From: Flavobacteriaceae bacterium
Lineage (GTDB): Bacteria; Bacteroidota; Bacteroidia; Flavobacteriales; Flavobacteriaceae
NCBI GenBank assembly: GCA_014075215.1
Contig: CP046177.1
Span: forward strand, 434,001-498,000
Reading direction: 5' to 3'
Length of the DNA: 64,000 bases
This document shows positions 55,364 through 64,000 of this stretch, piece after piece. Under the pieces are notes generated by a model that saw only the letters and a list, made by a program, of their open reading frames with translations, did no database searches and was not told where the DNA came from. Positions within the stretch are counted from its first letter, which is position 1, and each line of letters opens with the position of its first letter. Position numbers and translations under genes: made by a program.

Positions 55364-56196
55364 GCATATTTGAAAGATTAGTAGCTTTTGGAGAAGAACA
55401 CCCGATACTGGCAGCTTTATATGCTTCTCTTTTCACATGGGGTTTAACAGCTTTGGGAGCATCTCTGGTATTCTTTTTTAAAAAGATGAACCGCGCTGTT
55501 CTGGATGGAATGCTAGGTTTTACAGGAGGTGTAATGGTAGCGGCAAGTTTCTGGAGTTTACTATCACCGGCAATAGAAAATAGTCCGGGAGAAGGTTTTA
55601 TAAAAGTAATACCATCTGTTATAGGTTTTGGTTTAGGAGCTCTGGCATTATTCGGAATGGATAAACTGTTACCGCACCTGCATATTAATTTTAAGGAATC
55701 CGAAGCAGAAGGAATGAAAACCAATTGGCATAAAACGACTTTGTTAGTACTGGCAATTACTTTACACAATATTCCGGAAGGGTTAGCAGTGGGAGTTCTA
55801 TTTGGAGCAGCAGCTACATTGGTAGGAGTAGAACAAACAGGAATGATTATTGCAGGACTTTCTTTAGCCATAGGAATCGGAATTCAGAATTTCCCGGAAG
55901 GATTTGCAGTAGCCATGCCATTAAGAAGACAAGGAGTAAGCAGGCTGAAGAGTTTTTGGTACGGGCAGCTATCTGCCGTAGTAGAACCTGTAGCTGCCGT
56001 ATTGGGAGCATTGGCGGTATCTTTTTTTACACCTATTTTACCTTATGCACTGGCATTTGCAGCAGGCGCAATGATCTTTGTCGTAGTAGAGGAAGTTATT
56101 CCGGAAACTCAAAGAGATAAATATACGGATATTGCGACATTAGGGTTTATTGGCGGTTTTATGGTGATGATGTCTCTGGATGTAGGTCTTGGATAA
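55360..56196 (+). CDS. ZIP-family metal transporter (GufA type)
   Basis: A 278-residue membrane protein with about eight helices. The ZIP metal motifs are LHNIPEGLAVGVLFGAA in helix 4 and GIQNFPEGFAVAMPLRRQG in helix 5; the Gln instead of His in the second is typical of the GufA/ZIP11 branch. It imports Zn or Fe/Mn. Coupled to the DtxR gene. Confidence 0.92.
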   Translation: MSIFERLVAFGEEHPILAALYASLFTWGLTALGASLVFFFKKMNRAVLDGMLGFTGGVMVAASFWSLLSPAIENSPGEGFIKVIPSVIGFGLGALALFGMDKLLPHLHINFKESEAEGMKTNWHKTTLLVLAITLHNIPEGLAVGVLFGAAATLVGVEQTGMIIAGLSLAIGIGIQNFPEGFAVAMPLRRQGVSRLKSFWYGQLSAVVEPVAAVLGALAVSFFTPILPYALAFAAGAMIFVVVEEVIPETQRDKYTDIATLGFIGGFMVMMSLDVGLG

Positions 56197-56218
56197 ATAT
56201 ATTACAATGATATAGATG

Positions 56219-56255
56219 TAGACCTCACAGAGGTCTTAAAGATCTGTGAGGTCTA
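56219..56255. terminator. Perfect hairpin after the ZIP gene
   Basis: A 13-bp perfect stem TAGACCTCACAGA / TCTGTGAGGTCTA with an 11-nt loop, 23 nt after the ZIP stop. No long T run follows; similar hairpins recur as dispersed repeats in flavobacteria, so it may be a repeat as well as a terminator. Confidence 0.55.
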
Positions 56256-56349
56256 AACGCTTTAGTACAATTAGCAGGCGAACTTTTAACTTTCCAACTT
56301 TGATACTGTATTATCGTCCCCTTTTCGTATTTTGCAATAAAATTTTTTA

Positions 56350-59300
56350 TTGCAAAACGTAGCTACATTTACTGTTTATAATGCATCTGCCGGAAGCGGA
56401 AAAACCTATACGTTAGTAAAAGAGTATCTAAAAGTAGTACTTCGTACGGAAAATGCTTTTGCTTATCAACAAATTCTGGCAATTACATTTACAAATAAAG
56501 CAGCTGCAGAAATGAAGGAAAGAGTATTGAAAAGCTTACAAGATTTTACCGAGCGCAAAGAGAGCGAGCTATTAAATATACTAATTAGTGAGCTGACCCT
56601 TAATGAAGAAATCATACGTAACAGGAGTACAAAAATTTTACATGCGATACTTCAAAATTATTCCGCTTTTCAAATTACAACTATCGATAGTTTTACTTAT
56701 AAGATAATCAAAAGCTTTTCTTTTGATTTAGGGGTGTCTCAAAATTTTGAAATAGAACTGAATGCCAATGATTTGTTAAGCCAGGCTGTTGAGGTTATAA
56801 TCTCCCGAATAGGTATTGATACTAATTTGACAAAATTATTGGTTGCATATACTTTAGGTAAAACAGACGAAGATAAATCTTGGGATATAAGCAGAGAACT
56901 TTGTGAATTTTCCAATGTTTTATTGAATGAAAATGATGCTGTACATTTCAAAAAATTACATACAAAAACCGTAGATGATTTTTTAGTTCTAAACAAGCAT
57001 ATTTTAACTAGTCAAAAAAAAATAAAGAAACGATTTAAAGAGGTTGGAAGAGAAGGATTGGAGATTATTGATGCAAAGGGCCTTTCTCATAAGGATTTTT
57101 ATTGCGCATTGCTGCCAAAACATTTTAGCGCTCTGGCGGACACCGTTGAAAAAGCCAATTTTTTTGATGCATCCAAATTGAAAGTAAGAATTGAAGAAAA
57201 TATATTTTATGCTAAGGCAGTGGCAGTTGCCACAAAAAATGCCATCGAAGAAATTTTGCCGAAATTAATAAAACTATATCTGGAATCGGAAAACTTATAC
57301 AAGCAATACATGTTGAATAAGTTAGTCATGGAAAGTGTGGTTCCCTTAGCCGTTTTAAATCAAATAAATGAAGCACTGCAAACCCTAAAAGAGGAGCAGA
57401 ATATTCAATTGAATGCAGAATTCAATCAGCTTATTTATGAAAATATAAAAGAGCAGCCTGCCCCTTATATATACGAAAGGATTGGTCAAAAGTTTACACA
57501 TTATTTCATAGATGAAATGCAAGACACATCCGTTTTGCAATGGCAAAATTTACTCCCGTTAATTCAAAATTCCTTATCACAAGAAAATACAAGTTTATTA
57601 TTGGTGGGAGATGCAAAACAAGCCATTTACAGATGGAGAGGAGGAAAAGCAGAGCAGTTTATGGCACTTGGATCGGAAGAAAAACACACACAAAATCCGT
57701 TTTTTGTGTCCAAAAAAGTAAAAAAGTTAGCATATAATTACAGGAGCTATAGTGAGATCATTAATTTCAACAACTCTTTTTTTAAACACTGTTCCGGGTA
57801 TATGCGAAATGATGCTTATAAAAGTTTGTTCCTGCACACATCACATCAAAAAGAAACTGATAAAAAAGGAGGTTATGTACACTTATCCTTTCTTGAAAAA
57901 TCAGGGCAAAAAGAAGAAAACGATGTAAAATATGCTAAGAAAGTATTTGGAACCATTCAAGATTTAAAAGTATCGTTTTCATTAAATGATATCTGTATCT
58001 TGGTAAGAACTAAAAAAGAAGGTGTTATCATTGCCAACTATTTATCTGAAAAAGGAATCAAAATAGTTTCTTCCGAAACCCTGTTGATACAAAATAGCCA
58101 TTGTGTAAACTTTATTATAAACCTGCTCGGTTATAGCTTACAACCCACAAACAATGATGCATTGTTTGAGTGCCTATATTTTTTGCACGAACATATACCG
58201 GTACCAAAAAACAAGCACTCTTTTTTTAAAAGATATGTGCATTTAGGGCAAGAAAAGTTATTTGAGGAATTAAAAAAACATGAAATTCATTTTGATCTTT
58301 CCATTTTTAAAAGGTTGCCGCTATATGAAAAAGTCGAATATATTATTAGAAGCTTTAGACTTTTAAAAACATCCGATGCCCATGTTCAGTTTTTATTAGA
58401 TGAGGTTTTACTTCAACAGGGGAAAGATGCCACTATCCGGGATTTCCTGGATTTTTGGGAGCGGGAAAAAAAGAATATAAGCATTGTTGCTTCCAAAGAT
58501 TCGGATGCCGTCCAGGTGATGACCATTCATAAATCAAAAGGCTTGGAATTTCCGGTGGTAATTTTCCCTTGTGATTTGGATATTTACAAACAACCACCTT
58601 CTAAAATCTGGCTTACTAAATTGCCTGAAGAAAAATTCAGCGGGTTTGAAGAATTTCTGGTAAATTACAAAAAGGAAATCGCAATACTTTCTGAAAACGG
58701 AGAACAAATCCATATAAAAGAGCAGGATCAACTGGAATTGGACAATATCAACTTATTATATGTTGCACTAACAAGGGCAGAAGAACAATTGTATATTATT
58801 ACGGAAAAAGGATTTCCAAAAAACCAGAAGAAAAGCCAAAAGTATTCCGATTTCTATACCAATTACCTGATAGAAAAGTCAATATACGATCCTGAAAAAG
58901 AAGAATATAGCTTTGGAACTCCAAATAGAGAAAGAGAAAAAGAAGTATCTCAAAGTAAATTATCTTACCAGAAAAAATATATAAATACGCCTTGGCAAGA
59001 TCATCATATTCATATATTGGGAAGTTCATCTGTTTTATGGGATACAAAAGATGCTATTGATTATGGAAATCTAATTCACGAATTAATGGCTAAGATATAC
59101 ACTGCTTCGGATGTTGTAAATGTTGTAAACTCATACAAAGTACGAGGGATGCTTAACAATGAGGAAGCCTTTGAAATTCAATCAATAATTGAGAAAATGG
59201 TAACTCATAAGAAGTTAAAGAATTATTACATACCACATCTTGAAGTTTATAATGAAAGAGAAATGATAACCCGGGATAATCAAATTGTGGTTCCGGACAA

Positions 59301-59478
59301 GTTGGTCATTTTTCCAAATGAAGAGGTGGTGATTATAGACTATAAAACAGGAAAACCGTCTGAAGATCATCATCATCAATTATTAAAGTATCAGGAGGCT
59401 ATTCAATCAATGAACTATACGGTAGTTAAGAAAATTTTGATTTATATAAGTAATGAAATTGGTATGGAAGAATTTTAA
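56350..59478 (+). CDS. UvrD/RecB-like helicase with C-terminal nuclease domain
   Basis: A 1042-residue protein starting at TTG (MQNVATFTVYNASAGSGKT). SF1A helicase motifs: Walker A NASAGSGKTYTLV (~11-23), TFTNKAAAEMKERV, FIDEMQDTSVLQW (DExx), GDAKQAIYRWRGG, VQVMTIHKSKGLEFPVVI and YVALTRAEEQLYI. The last ~120 residues hold a PD-(D/E)XK nuclease (VVPDKLVIF ... VVIIDYKTGKPSEDHHHQLLKYQEA). This is the AddA/RecB-like subunit of a recombinational end-repair enzyme; its AddB-like partner is not adjacent here. Confidence 0.9.
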   Translation: MQNVATFTVYNASAGSGKTYTLVKEYLKVVLRTENAFAYQQILAITFTNKAAAEMKERVLKSLQDFTERKESELLNILISELTLNEEIIRNRSTKILHAILQNYSAFQITTIDSFTYKIIKSFSFDLGVSQNFEIELNANDLLSQAVEVIISRIGIDTNLTKLLVAYTLGKTDEDKSWDISRELCEFSNVLLNENDAVHFKKLHTKTVDDFLVLNKHILTSQKKIKKRFKEVGREGLEIIDAKGLSHKDFYCALLPKHFSALADTVEKANFFDASKLKVRIEENIFYAKAVAVATKNAIEEILPKLIKLYLESENLYKQYMLNKLVMESVVPLAVLNQINEALQTLKEEQNIQLNAEFNQLIYENIKEQPAPYIYERIGQKFTHYFIDEMQDTSVLQWQNLLPLIQNSLSQENTSLLLVGDAKQAIYRWRGGKAEQFMALGSEEKHTQNPFFVSKKVKKLAYNYRSYSEIINFNNSFFKHCSGYMRNDAYKSLFLHTSHQKETDKKGGYVHLSFLEKSGQKEENDVKYAKKVFGTIQDLKVSFSLNDICILVRTKKEGVIIANYLSEKGIKIVSSETLLIQNSHCVNFIINLLGYSLQPTNNDALFECLYFLHEHIPVPKNKHSFFKRYVHLGQEKLFEELKKHEIHFDLSIFKRLPLYEKVEYIIRSFRLLKTSDAHVQFLLDEVLLQQGKDATIRDFLDFWEREKKNISIVASKDSDAVQVMTIHKSKGLEFPVVIFPCDLDIYKQPPSKIWLTKLPEEKFSGFEEFLVNYKKEIAILSENGEQIHIKEQDQLELDNINLLYVALTRAEEQLYIITEKGFPKNQKKSQKYSDFYTNYLIEKSIYDPEKEEYSFGTPNREREKEVSQSKLSYQKKYINTPWQDHHIHILGSSSVLWDTKDAIDYGNLIHELMAKIYTASDVVNVVNSYKVRGMLNNEEAFEIQSIIEKMVTHKKLKNYYIPHLEVYNEREMITRDNQIVVPDKLVIFPNEEVVIIDYKTGKPSEDHHHQLLKYQEAIQSMNYTVVKKILIYISNEIGMEEF

Positions 59479-59508
59479 AGTAAATTTGATAACCAAAACA
59501 AGTCAAAA

Positions 59509-60705
59509 ATGTACGGGGACATACAAAATCATTTACAAAAAGAAATTCGGGAAATAAAAAATGCCGGATTATATAAATCGGAAAGAGTCATTACCTCAGC
59601 TCAAGGCACGCTTATTAAAATTTCCACAGGAGAAGAAGTAATTAATTTTTGTGCCAATAATTATTTAGGGTTGTCAAATGATCCAAGAGTTATTCAGGCA
59701 GCCAAAGATACAATGGATACTCATGGCTTTGGAATGTCTTCCGTACGATTTATTTGTGGCACACAAGATATTCATAAAGAATTGGAAAAGAAAATAGCTG
59801 AATTTTACCAAACGGAAGATACCCTGTTATACGCTGCAGCTTTTGATGCAAACGGAGGTGTTTTTGAGCCATTGTTAGGCAAAGAAGATGCGATCATATC
59901 CGACAGCTTGAATCATGCATCTATTATAGATGGAGTTCGTCTGTGCAAAGCGGCCAGGTATAGGTATCATAACAATGATATGGTTTCACTGGAAGAGCAG
60001 TTAATTGCAGCAAATAAACAAGGTCATCGTTTTAAAATGATTGTTACGGATGGTGTTTTTTCTATGGATGGAATTGTTGCCGAATTGGATGCCATTTGCG
60101 ATTTGGCAGACAAATACGATGCATTGATAATGGTAGATGAATGCCACGCAGCAGGGTTTATAGGGGAAACGGGTAAAGGGACCTTAGAATTAAAGAATGT
60201 TTTAGAGAGAGTGGATATTATAACAGGCACTCTGGGAAAAGCTATGGGAGGAGCTATGGGAGGATATACTACAGGCAAAAAAGAGGTCATAGCAATTTTA
60301 AGACAAAGATCAAGACCCTACTTATTTTCTAATTCTTTGGCACCTGCAATTGTCGGAGCTTCTATCAAGGTTTTTGAAATTTTAGCATCGGATACTTCAT
60401 TACGAGATAAACTGGAATGGAATACCAACTATTTTAGAAAAGAAATGGAACAAGCAGGTTTTGATTTAATTGGGGCAAACGCAGCAATTATTCCTGTCAT
60501 GCTATATGATGCTGAACTTTCGCAAAGAATGGCCGACATGCTACTGGAAGAAGGTATTTATGTCATTGGATTTTTCTTTCCGGTTGTGCCTAAAAAACTA
60601 GCAAGAATAAGAGTTCAACTCTCGGCAGTACATTCTAAAGAACAACTGGACAAAGCGGTCAATGCATTTAAAAAAGTAGGGAAACTTTTGAAAATAATAG
60701 ATTAG
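59509..60705 (+). CDS. kbl: Glycine C-acetyltransferase (2-amino-3-ketobutyrate CoA ligase)
   Basis: A 398-residue PLP enzyme of the alpha-oxoamine synthase family. NFCANNYLGLSNDPRV and GMSSVRFICGTQDIHKELE near the N-terminus, VDECHAAGFIGETGKGT, and the PLP lysine in GTLGKAMGGAMGGYT. It cleaves 2-amino-3-ketobutyrate to glycine and acetyl-CoA in threonine breakdown. The partner threonine dehydrogenase is not in the window. Length fits Kbl rather than BioF. Confidence 0.93.
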   Translation: MYGDIQNHLQKEIREIKNAGLYKSERVITSAQGTLIKISTGEEVINFCANNYLGLSNDPRVIQAAKDTMDTHGFGMSSVRFICGTQDIHKELEKKIAEFYQTEDTLLYAAAFDANGGVFEPLLGKEDAIISDSLNHASIIDGVRLCKAARYRYHNNDMVSLEEQLIAANKQGHRFKMIVTDGVFSMDGIVAELDAICDLADKYDALIMVDECHAAGFIGETGKGTLELKNVLERVDIITGTLGKAMGGAMGGYTTGKKEVIAILRQRSRPYLFSNSLAPAIVGASIKVFEILASDTSLRDKLEWNTNYFRKEMEQAGFDLIGANAAIIPVMLYDAELSQRMADMLLEEGIYVIGFFFPVVPKKLARIRVQLSAVHSKEQLDKAVNAFKKVGKLLKIID

Positions 60706-60750
60706 CTTAACGACTTAATTAAGAATTTATTAAAAATTTTTACAAAAAAC

Positions 60751-60782
60751 TTTGTAAAATTAGATGTAAGGACTTACTTTTG
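60751..60782 (+). promoter_or_regulatory. Bacteroidota-type promoter of the OmpA-family gene
   Basis: TTTG (60751-60754), a 20-nt spacer, then TACTTTTG (60775-60782), a full TAnnTTTG match, 39 nt before the ompA-family ATG. Confidence 0.75.
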
Positions 60783-60821
60783 CCTATAACATAACAAAAA
60801 TATTAATTTAAATATTTAATA

Positions 60822-62183
60822 ATGAAACGATTAAAATTGCCTATCGTAGCTATATTTGCGTTAATAGTGATTAGCAATGTAAATGCTCAAGACTCAAATA
60901 ATCCCTGGAAAGTAGGTATTGGAATAAATGTTGTCGATTTTATCAGGCCGTCTAATGTTAATAGAGACAATGTGAGAGATTACCCGGGATCAACCGATTG
61001 GAATTATATTAATTCTATTTCCAGTATTATGGCTGAAAGGTATCTTAACGATGGTTTTACACTTCAGTTTGCCGGATCTTTGAATGATATTGGAAGTCAG
61101 AACGCCCTAAATGATGCCAATTCTGTTTACTGGGCGCTTGATTTAAATGCAAAATACGATGTTAATACCATTATAGGTGATACATCTTGGTTTGATCCTT
61201 TTATTTATCTTGGCGGAGGTTATACTTCTTTGGACAATAACGGTGAAGGAATGTTAAATTACGGTTGGGGATTCAACGTATGGTTTAACGAGAATTTGGG
61301 AGCGAGCGTTCAAAGTGGTGTAAAAAATAATTTTGCCGATAAAGTTCAGGATCATTTCCAACATACACTAAGTTTGGTTTTCAGATTTGGAGGAAAAGAT
61401 ACCGATGGAGATGGTATTTATGATAAAGAGGATGCCTGTCCTGATGTACCGGGATTAAAAGAGTTTAATGGCTGTCCTGATGCTGACGGAGACGGGATCA
61501 AAGATTCTGATGATGCCTGCCCTGATGTTGCCGGTTTGCCTGCATTAAATGGTTGTCCTGATGCTGATGAAGATGGAATAGCTGATAAAGATGATATGTG
61601 TCCTAATGACAAAGGAACGAAAGCAAACAATGGCTGCCCGGATACTGATGGAGATGGTGTATTAGACAAAGATGATAAATGTGTTAATGTTGCCGGCCCA
61701 AAAGCAAACAGAGGATGTCCGTGGCCGGATACTGATGGAGATGGTGTGTTAGATAAAGATGATAAATGTGTTAATGAAGTAGGCCCGGCTTCTAATGACG
61801 GTTGCCCTGAACCTGTAATTGCTGTTGAAGAGGAAAAGAAAATAGGAGATTTTGCTAAATCCATTTTATTCAATACGGGAAGATCTTCTTTCAAAAAAGG
61901 AGTTGTGGAAAGATTAGATGGTATTGTTGCTATTATGAGTCAGTTCCCTAAGGCTACATTTGCTATAAGTGGTCATACGGATAGTACCGGTAGTAAGAAA
62001 ACAAATGATAGATTATCCAGAGAAAGAGCTGAAGCAGTATTGAAGTATTTAACTTCCAAAGGAATTGATGCATCCAGATTAATAGCCAAAGGTTATGGTT
62101 CTTCAAATCCTATTGACACAAATAAAACAAGAGCAGGAAGAGCTAATAACAGAAGAGTAGAAATTAAGGTTACCAACAAGTAA
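60822..62183 (+). CDS. OmpA-family protein with thrombospondin type 3 repeats
   Basis: A 453-residue outer-membrane protein. Signal peptide (IVAIFALIVISNVNAQ), N-terminal beta-barrel (~25-190), about five calcium-binding TSP3 repeats (DTDGDGVLDKDDKC patterns, ~195-320) and a C-terminal OmpA domain that binds peptidoglycan (SGHTDSTGSKKTNDRLSRER ... KGYGSSNPIDTN ... NRRVEIKV). It links outer membrane and cell wall and is usually abundant, in keeping with its strong promoter and terminator. Confidence 0.95.
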   Translation: MKRLKLPIVAIFALIVISNVNAQDSNNPWKVGIGINVVDFIRPSNVNRDNVRDYPGSTDWNYINSISSIMAERYLNDGFTLQFAGSLNDIGSQNALNDANSVYWALDLNAKYDVNTIIGDTSWFDPFIYLGGGYTSLDNNGEGMLNYGWGFNVWFNENLGASVQSGVKNNFADKVQDHFQHTLSLVFRFGGKDTDGDGIYDKEDACPDVPGLKEFNGCPDADGDGIKDSDDACPDVAGLPALNGCPDADEDGIADKDDMCPNDKGTKANNGCPDTDGDGVLDKDDKCVNVAGPKANRGCPWPDTDGDGVLDKDDKCVNEVGPASNDGCPEPVIAVEEEKKIGDFAKSILFNTGRSSFKKGVVERLDGIVAIMSQFPKATFAISGHTDSTGSKKTNDRLSRERAEAVLKYLTSKGIDASRLIAKGYGSSNPIDTNKTRAGRANNRRVEIKVTNK

Positions 62184-62204
62184 TTTTAAATAGTAAGATA
62201 ACTT

Positions 62205-62234
62205 AAAGCCGCATTTTTAACATGCGGCTTTTTT
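62205..62234 (+). terminator. Intrinsic terminator after the OmpA-family gene
   Basis: 10-bp stem AAAGCCGCAT / ATGCGGCTTT with a seven-base loop and a following T run, 22 nt after the stop. Confidence 0.92.
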
Positions 62235-62269
62235 GTATGCAACTAATCCAAATAATTCATTTCAAAAAC

Positions 62270-62300
62270 TTGTTGTTCTTTCGTAAATAGACTACCTTTG
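62270..62300 (+). promoter_or_regulatory. Bacteroidota-type promoter of atpD
   Basis: TTG at 62270-62272 (20-nt spacer) or at 62273-62275 (17-nt spacer), then TACCTTTG (62293-62300), 61 nt before the atpD ATG. Confidence 0.75.
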
Positions 62301-62361
62301 CAGCCGAAATAAGGAAGCGGATATTCCTACAACAAAAATTCATAATCTAAAGTATACATAA

Positions 62362-63873
62362 ATGGCTGCAATAACAGGTAAAGTCTCTCAAATTATTGGT
62401 CCGGTAATCGATGTTGAATTTAATACCGAATCTGCCGAACTTCCAAAAATATATGATTCGTTGGAAATTAAGAAAACAGATGGGTCTGTTTTAGTATTGG
62501 AAGTTCAACAACACATTGGTGAAGATACTGTAAGAACTATTTCTATGGATGCCACAGATGGTTTACAGAGAGGGCAGGAAGTAGCTGTTACCGGTAACCC
62601 CATTCAAATGCCTATAGGAGGGGACATTTATGGCCGTTTATTTAATGTAACCGGAGACGCAATTGACGGATTGGGAGATTTACCTAAGGAAGGAGCTAAT
62701 GGATTACCAATACACAGAGCAGCACCTAAGTTTGAGGAATTATCTACATCAACAGAGGTTTTATATACGGGAATCAAAGTAATTGACCTAATTGAACCTT
62801 ATGCAAAAGGAGGTAAAATCGGTTTATTTGGAGGCGCGGGAGTTGGTAAAACAGTATTGATTCAGGAGTTGATCAACAACATTGCAAAAGGACATGGCGG
62901 GTTATCTGTTTTTGCCGGAGTAGGAGAAAGAACCCGTGAAGGAAATGACTTGTTAAGAGAAATGTTGGAATCCGGGATCATTAAATACGGAGATGATTTT
63001 ATGCACTCTATGGAAGAAGGCGGATGGGATCTGTCTAAAGTAGATAAAACCGGAATGAAAGATTCCAAAGCTACTTTTGTTTTTGGACAAATGAATGAAC
63101 CTCCGGGAGCTCGTGCAAGAGTAGCATTATCCGGTTTAACAATTGCCGAATATTTTCGTGACGGTGCCGGAGAAGCACAGGGAAAAGATGTATTGTTTTT
63201 CGTAGATAATATTTTCCGTTTTACACAAGCAGGTTCTGAAGTGTCAGCATTACTAGGTCGTATGCCGTCGGCAGTAGGATACCAACCTACATTGGCTACT
63301 GAAATGGGAGCGATGCAAGAACGTATTACTTCGACTAAAAAAGGTTCTATTACCTCCGTACAAGCAGTATATGTACCGGCAGATGACTTAACAGATCCTG
63401 CACCGGCAACAACGTTTACACATTTGGATGCAACAACAGTACTATCTCGTAAAATTGCCGAATTAGGTATTTATCCTGCTGTAGACCCATTGGATTCTAC
63501 CTCACGAATATTAACCCCGGAAATTTTAGGAGGCGACCATTATAATTGTGCTCAAAGAGTAAAAGAATTATTACAACGATACAAAGAATTACAGGATATC
63601 ATTGCGATTCTTGGTATGGAGGAGCTATCGGAAGAAGATAAATTAGCTGTTAGCAGAGCCAGACGCGTACAACGTTTCTTATCACAACCGTTTCACGTAG
63701 CTGAACAGTTTACGGGAATACCTGGTGTACTGGTAGATATTAAAGAAACGATCAAAGGATTTAATATGATTATGGATGGTGAATTGGATCACCTTCCCGA
63801 AGCGGCATTTAACTTAAAAGGAACCATTGAAGAAGCAATTGAAGCCGGAGAGAAAATGCTGACGGAAGCGTAA
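62362..63873 (+). CDS. atpD: F1Fo ATP synthase subunit beta
   Basis: A 503-residue catalytic beta subunit. N-terminal barrel (ITGKVSQIIGPVIDVEF), Walker A GGAGVGKTVLI (~157-167), GERTREGNDL, the Walker B strand DVLFFVDNIFRFTQAGSEVSALLGR and the family signature around PAVDPLDSTSR. It forms the catalytic sites of ATP synthase. Followed by atpC; the other subunits are encoded elsewhere, as in many Bacteroidota. Confidence 0.98.
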   Translation: MAAITGKVSQIIGPVIDVEFNTESAELPKIYDSLEIKKTDGSVLVLEVQQHIGEDTVRTISMDATDGLQRGQEVAVTGNPIQMPIGGDIYGRLFNVTGDAIDGLGDLPKEGANGLPIHRAAPKFEELSTSTEVLYTGIKVIDLIEPYAKGGKIGLFGGAGVGKTVLIQELINNIAKGHGGLSVFAGVGERTREGNDLLREMLESGIIKYGDDFMHSMEEGGWDLSKVDKTGMKDSKATFVFGQMNEPPGARARVALSGLTIAEYFRDGAGEAQGKDVLFFVDNIFRFTQAGSEVSALLGRMPSAVGYQPTLATEMGAMQERITSTKKGSITSVQAVYVPADDLTDPAPATTFTHLDATTVLSRKIAELGIYPAVDPLDSTSRILTPEILGGDHYNCAQRVKELLQRYKELQDIIAILGMEELSEEDKLAVSRARRVQRFLSQPFHVAEQFTGIPGVLVDIKETIKGFNMIMDGELDHLPEAAFNLKGTIEEAIEAGEKMLTEA

Positions 63874-63930
63874 ATGAGTCAGCAATAAATTTCAATGATT
63901 ATGAAGTTACAAACTAAAAAAGGATAAAAT

Positions 63931-64000
63931 ATGTATTTAGAAGTTGTATCTCCGGAAGCTATTTTATTTTCTTCAGAAGTAGATTCCGTTGCCGTTCCCG
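63931..64000 (+). CDS. atpC: F1Fo ATP synthase subunit epsilon (partial)
   Basis: The first 23 codons (MYLEVVSPEAILFSSEVDSV...) match the start of epsilon subunits; the rest lies beyond the window. It is 57 nt after the atpD stop, the expected place. Confidence 0.85.
   Translation, partial: MYLEVVSPEAILFSSEVDSVAVP

Noticed and set aside
61418..61894. Minus-strand open frame of 158 codons in the OmpA-family gene
   Set aside because: Shadow of the TSP3 repeats; Ser/Pro-rich repeats follow from the Asp/Gly codons on the other strand.
1..64000. tRNA, rRNA or CRISPR arrays
   Set aside because: No cloverleaf-like CCA ends, rRNA blocks or regularly spaced short repeats were seen; the repeats found are palindromic and dispersed.

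Overview
Organism. The window looks like a chromosome segment of a marine-type flavobacterium (Bacteroidota, Flavobacteriaceae). The DNA is AT-rich. Several genes belong to the Bacteroidota-specific type IX secretion system (T9SS): the C-terminus of SprA, PorT, and proteins ending in T9SS sorting domains. Promoters fit the Bacteroidota consensus TTG-N17-20-TAnnTTTG, and the gene orders sprA-gcvH-vanZ-tonB, ubiE-porT and atpD-atpC are known from flavobacteria. A Tenacibaculum-like genus is only a guess. Layout. 1-7 kb holds housekeeping genes: sprA (3' end), gcvH, VanZ-like, TonB, a LacI regulator, a HupE-like protein, dCMP deaminase, an S41 protease and LpxH. 7-26 kb is disturbed by four nearly identical 1309-bp IS3-family copies, called A, B, C and D here. 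A is on the minus strand; B, C and D are on the plus strand. Between them lie a histidine kinase, dgt, a T9SS-secreted Asp-box protein cut by copy B, dxs and tadA, plus accessory lipoprotein genes, small membrane-protein genes and fold-back repeats. 26-31 kb has a crotonase and an active/inactive pair of M16 peptidases. 31-37 kb is a second accessory stretch with an IS1595-like element, an IS982-related MITE, a FISUMP-domain protein and a frameshifted T9SS protein. 37-64 kb is mostly core: M14 peptidase, accD, fbaA, a BamA/TamA-like protein, an rRNA methyltransferase, porT, ubiE, a NifU-like protein, an EamA transporter, mfd (its last codon altered by an IS982 insertion), a TonB receptor with a divergent DtxR-ZIP operon, a RecB-like helicase-nuclease, kbl, an OmpA protein, atpD and the start of atpC. 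Main points. (1) Two tandem, diverged cassettes each encode a lipoprotein with a hydrophobic, bacteriocin-like C-terminus followed by a small integral membrane protein. Each is preceded by the same IS3 element inserted at the same TAA target and followed by a fold-back repeat. A third, Cys-rich lipoprotein gene carries the same repeat at its 3' end. (2) Target-site duplications and a shared nonsense mutation indicate that copies A and C recombined and inverted about 12 kb. Undoing this inversion places all three lipoprotein genes in one array. (3) Copy B interrupts the Asp-box gene with a 3-bp duplication (GAC), and excision would restore the frame exactly. (4) A 181-bp MITE and a full IS982 element share terminal repeats and 7-bp target duplications. 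(5) At least three families of dispersed palindromic repeats occupy the intergenic regions.
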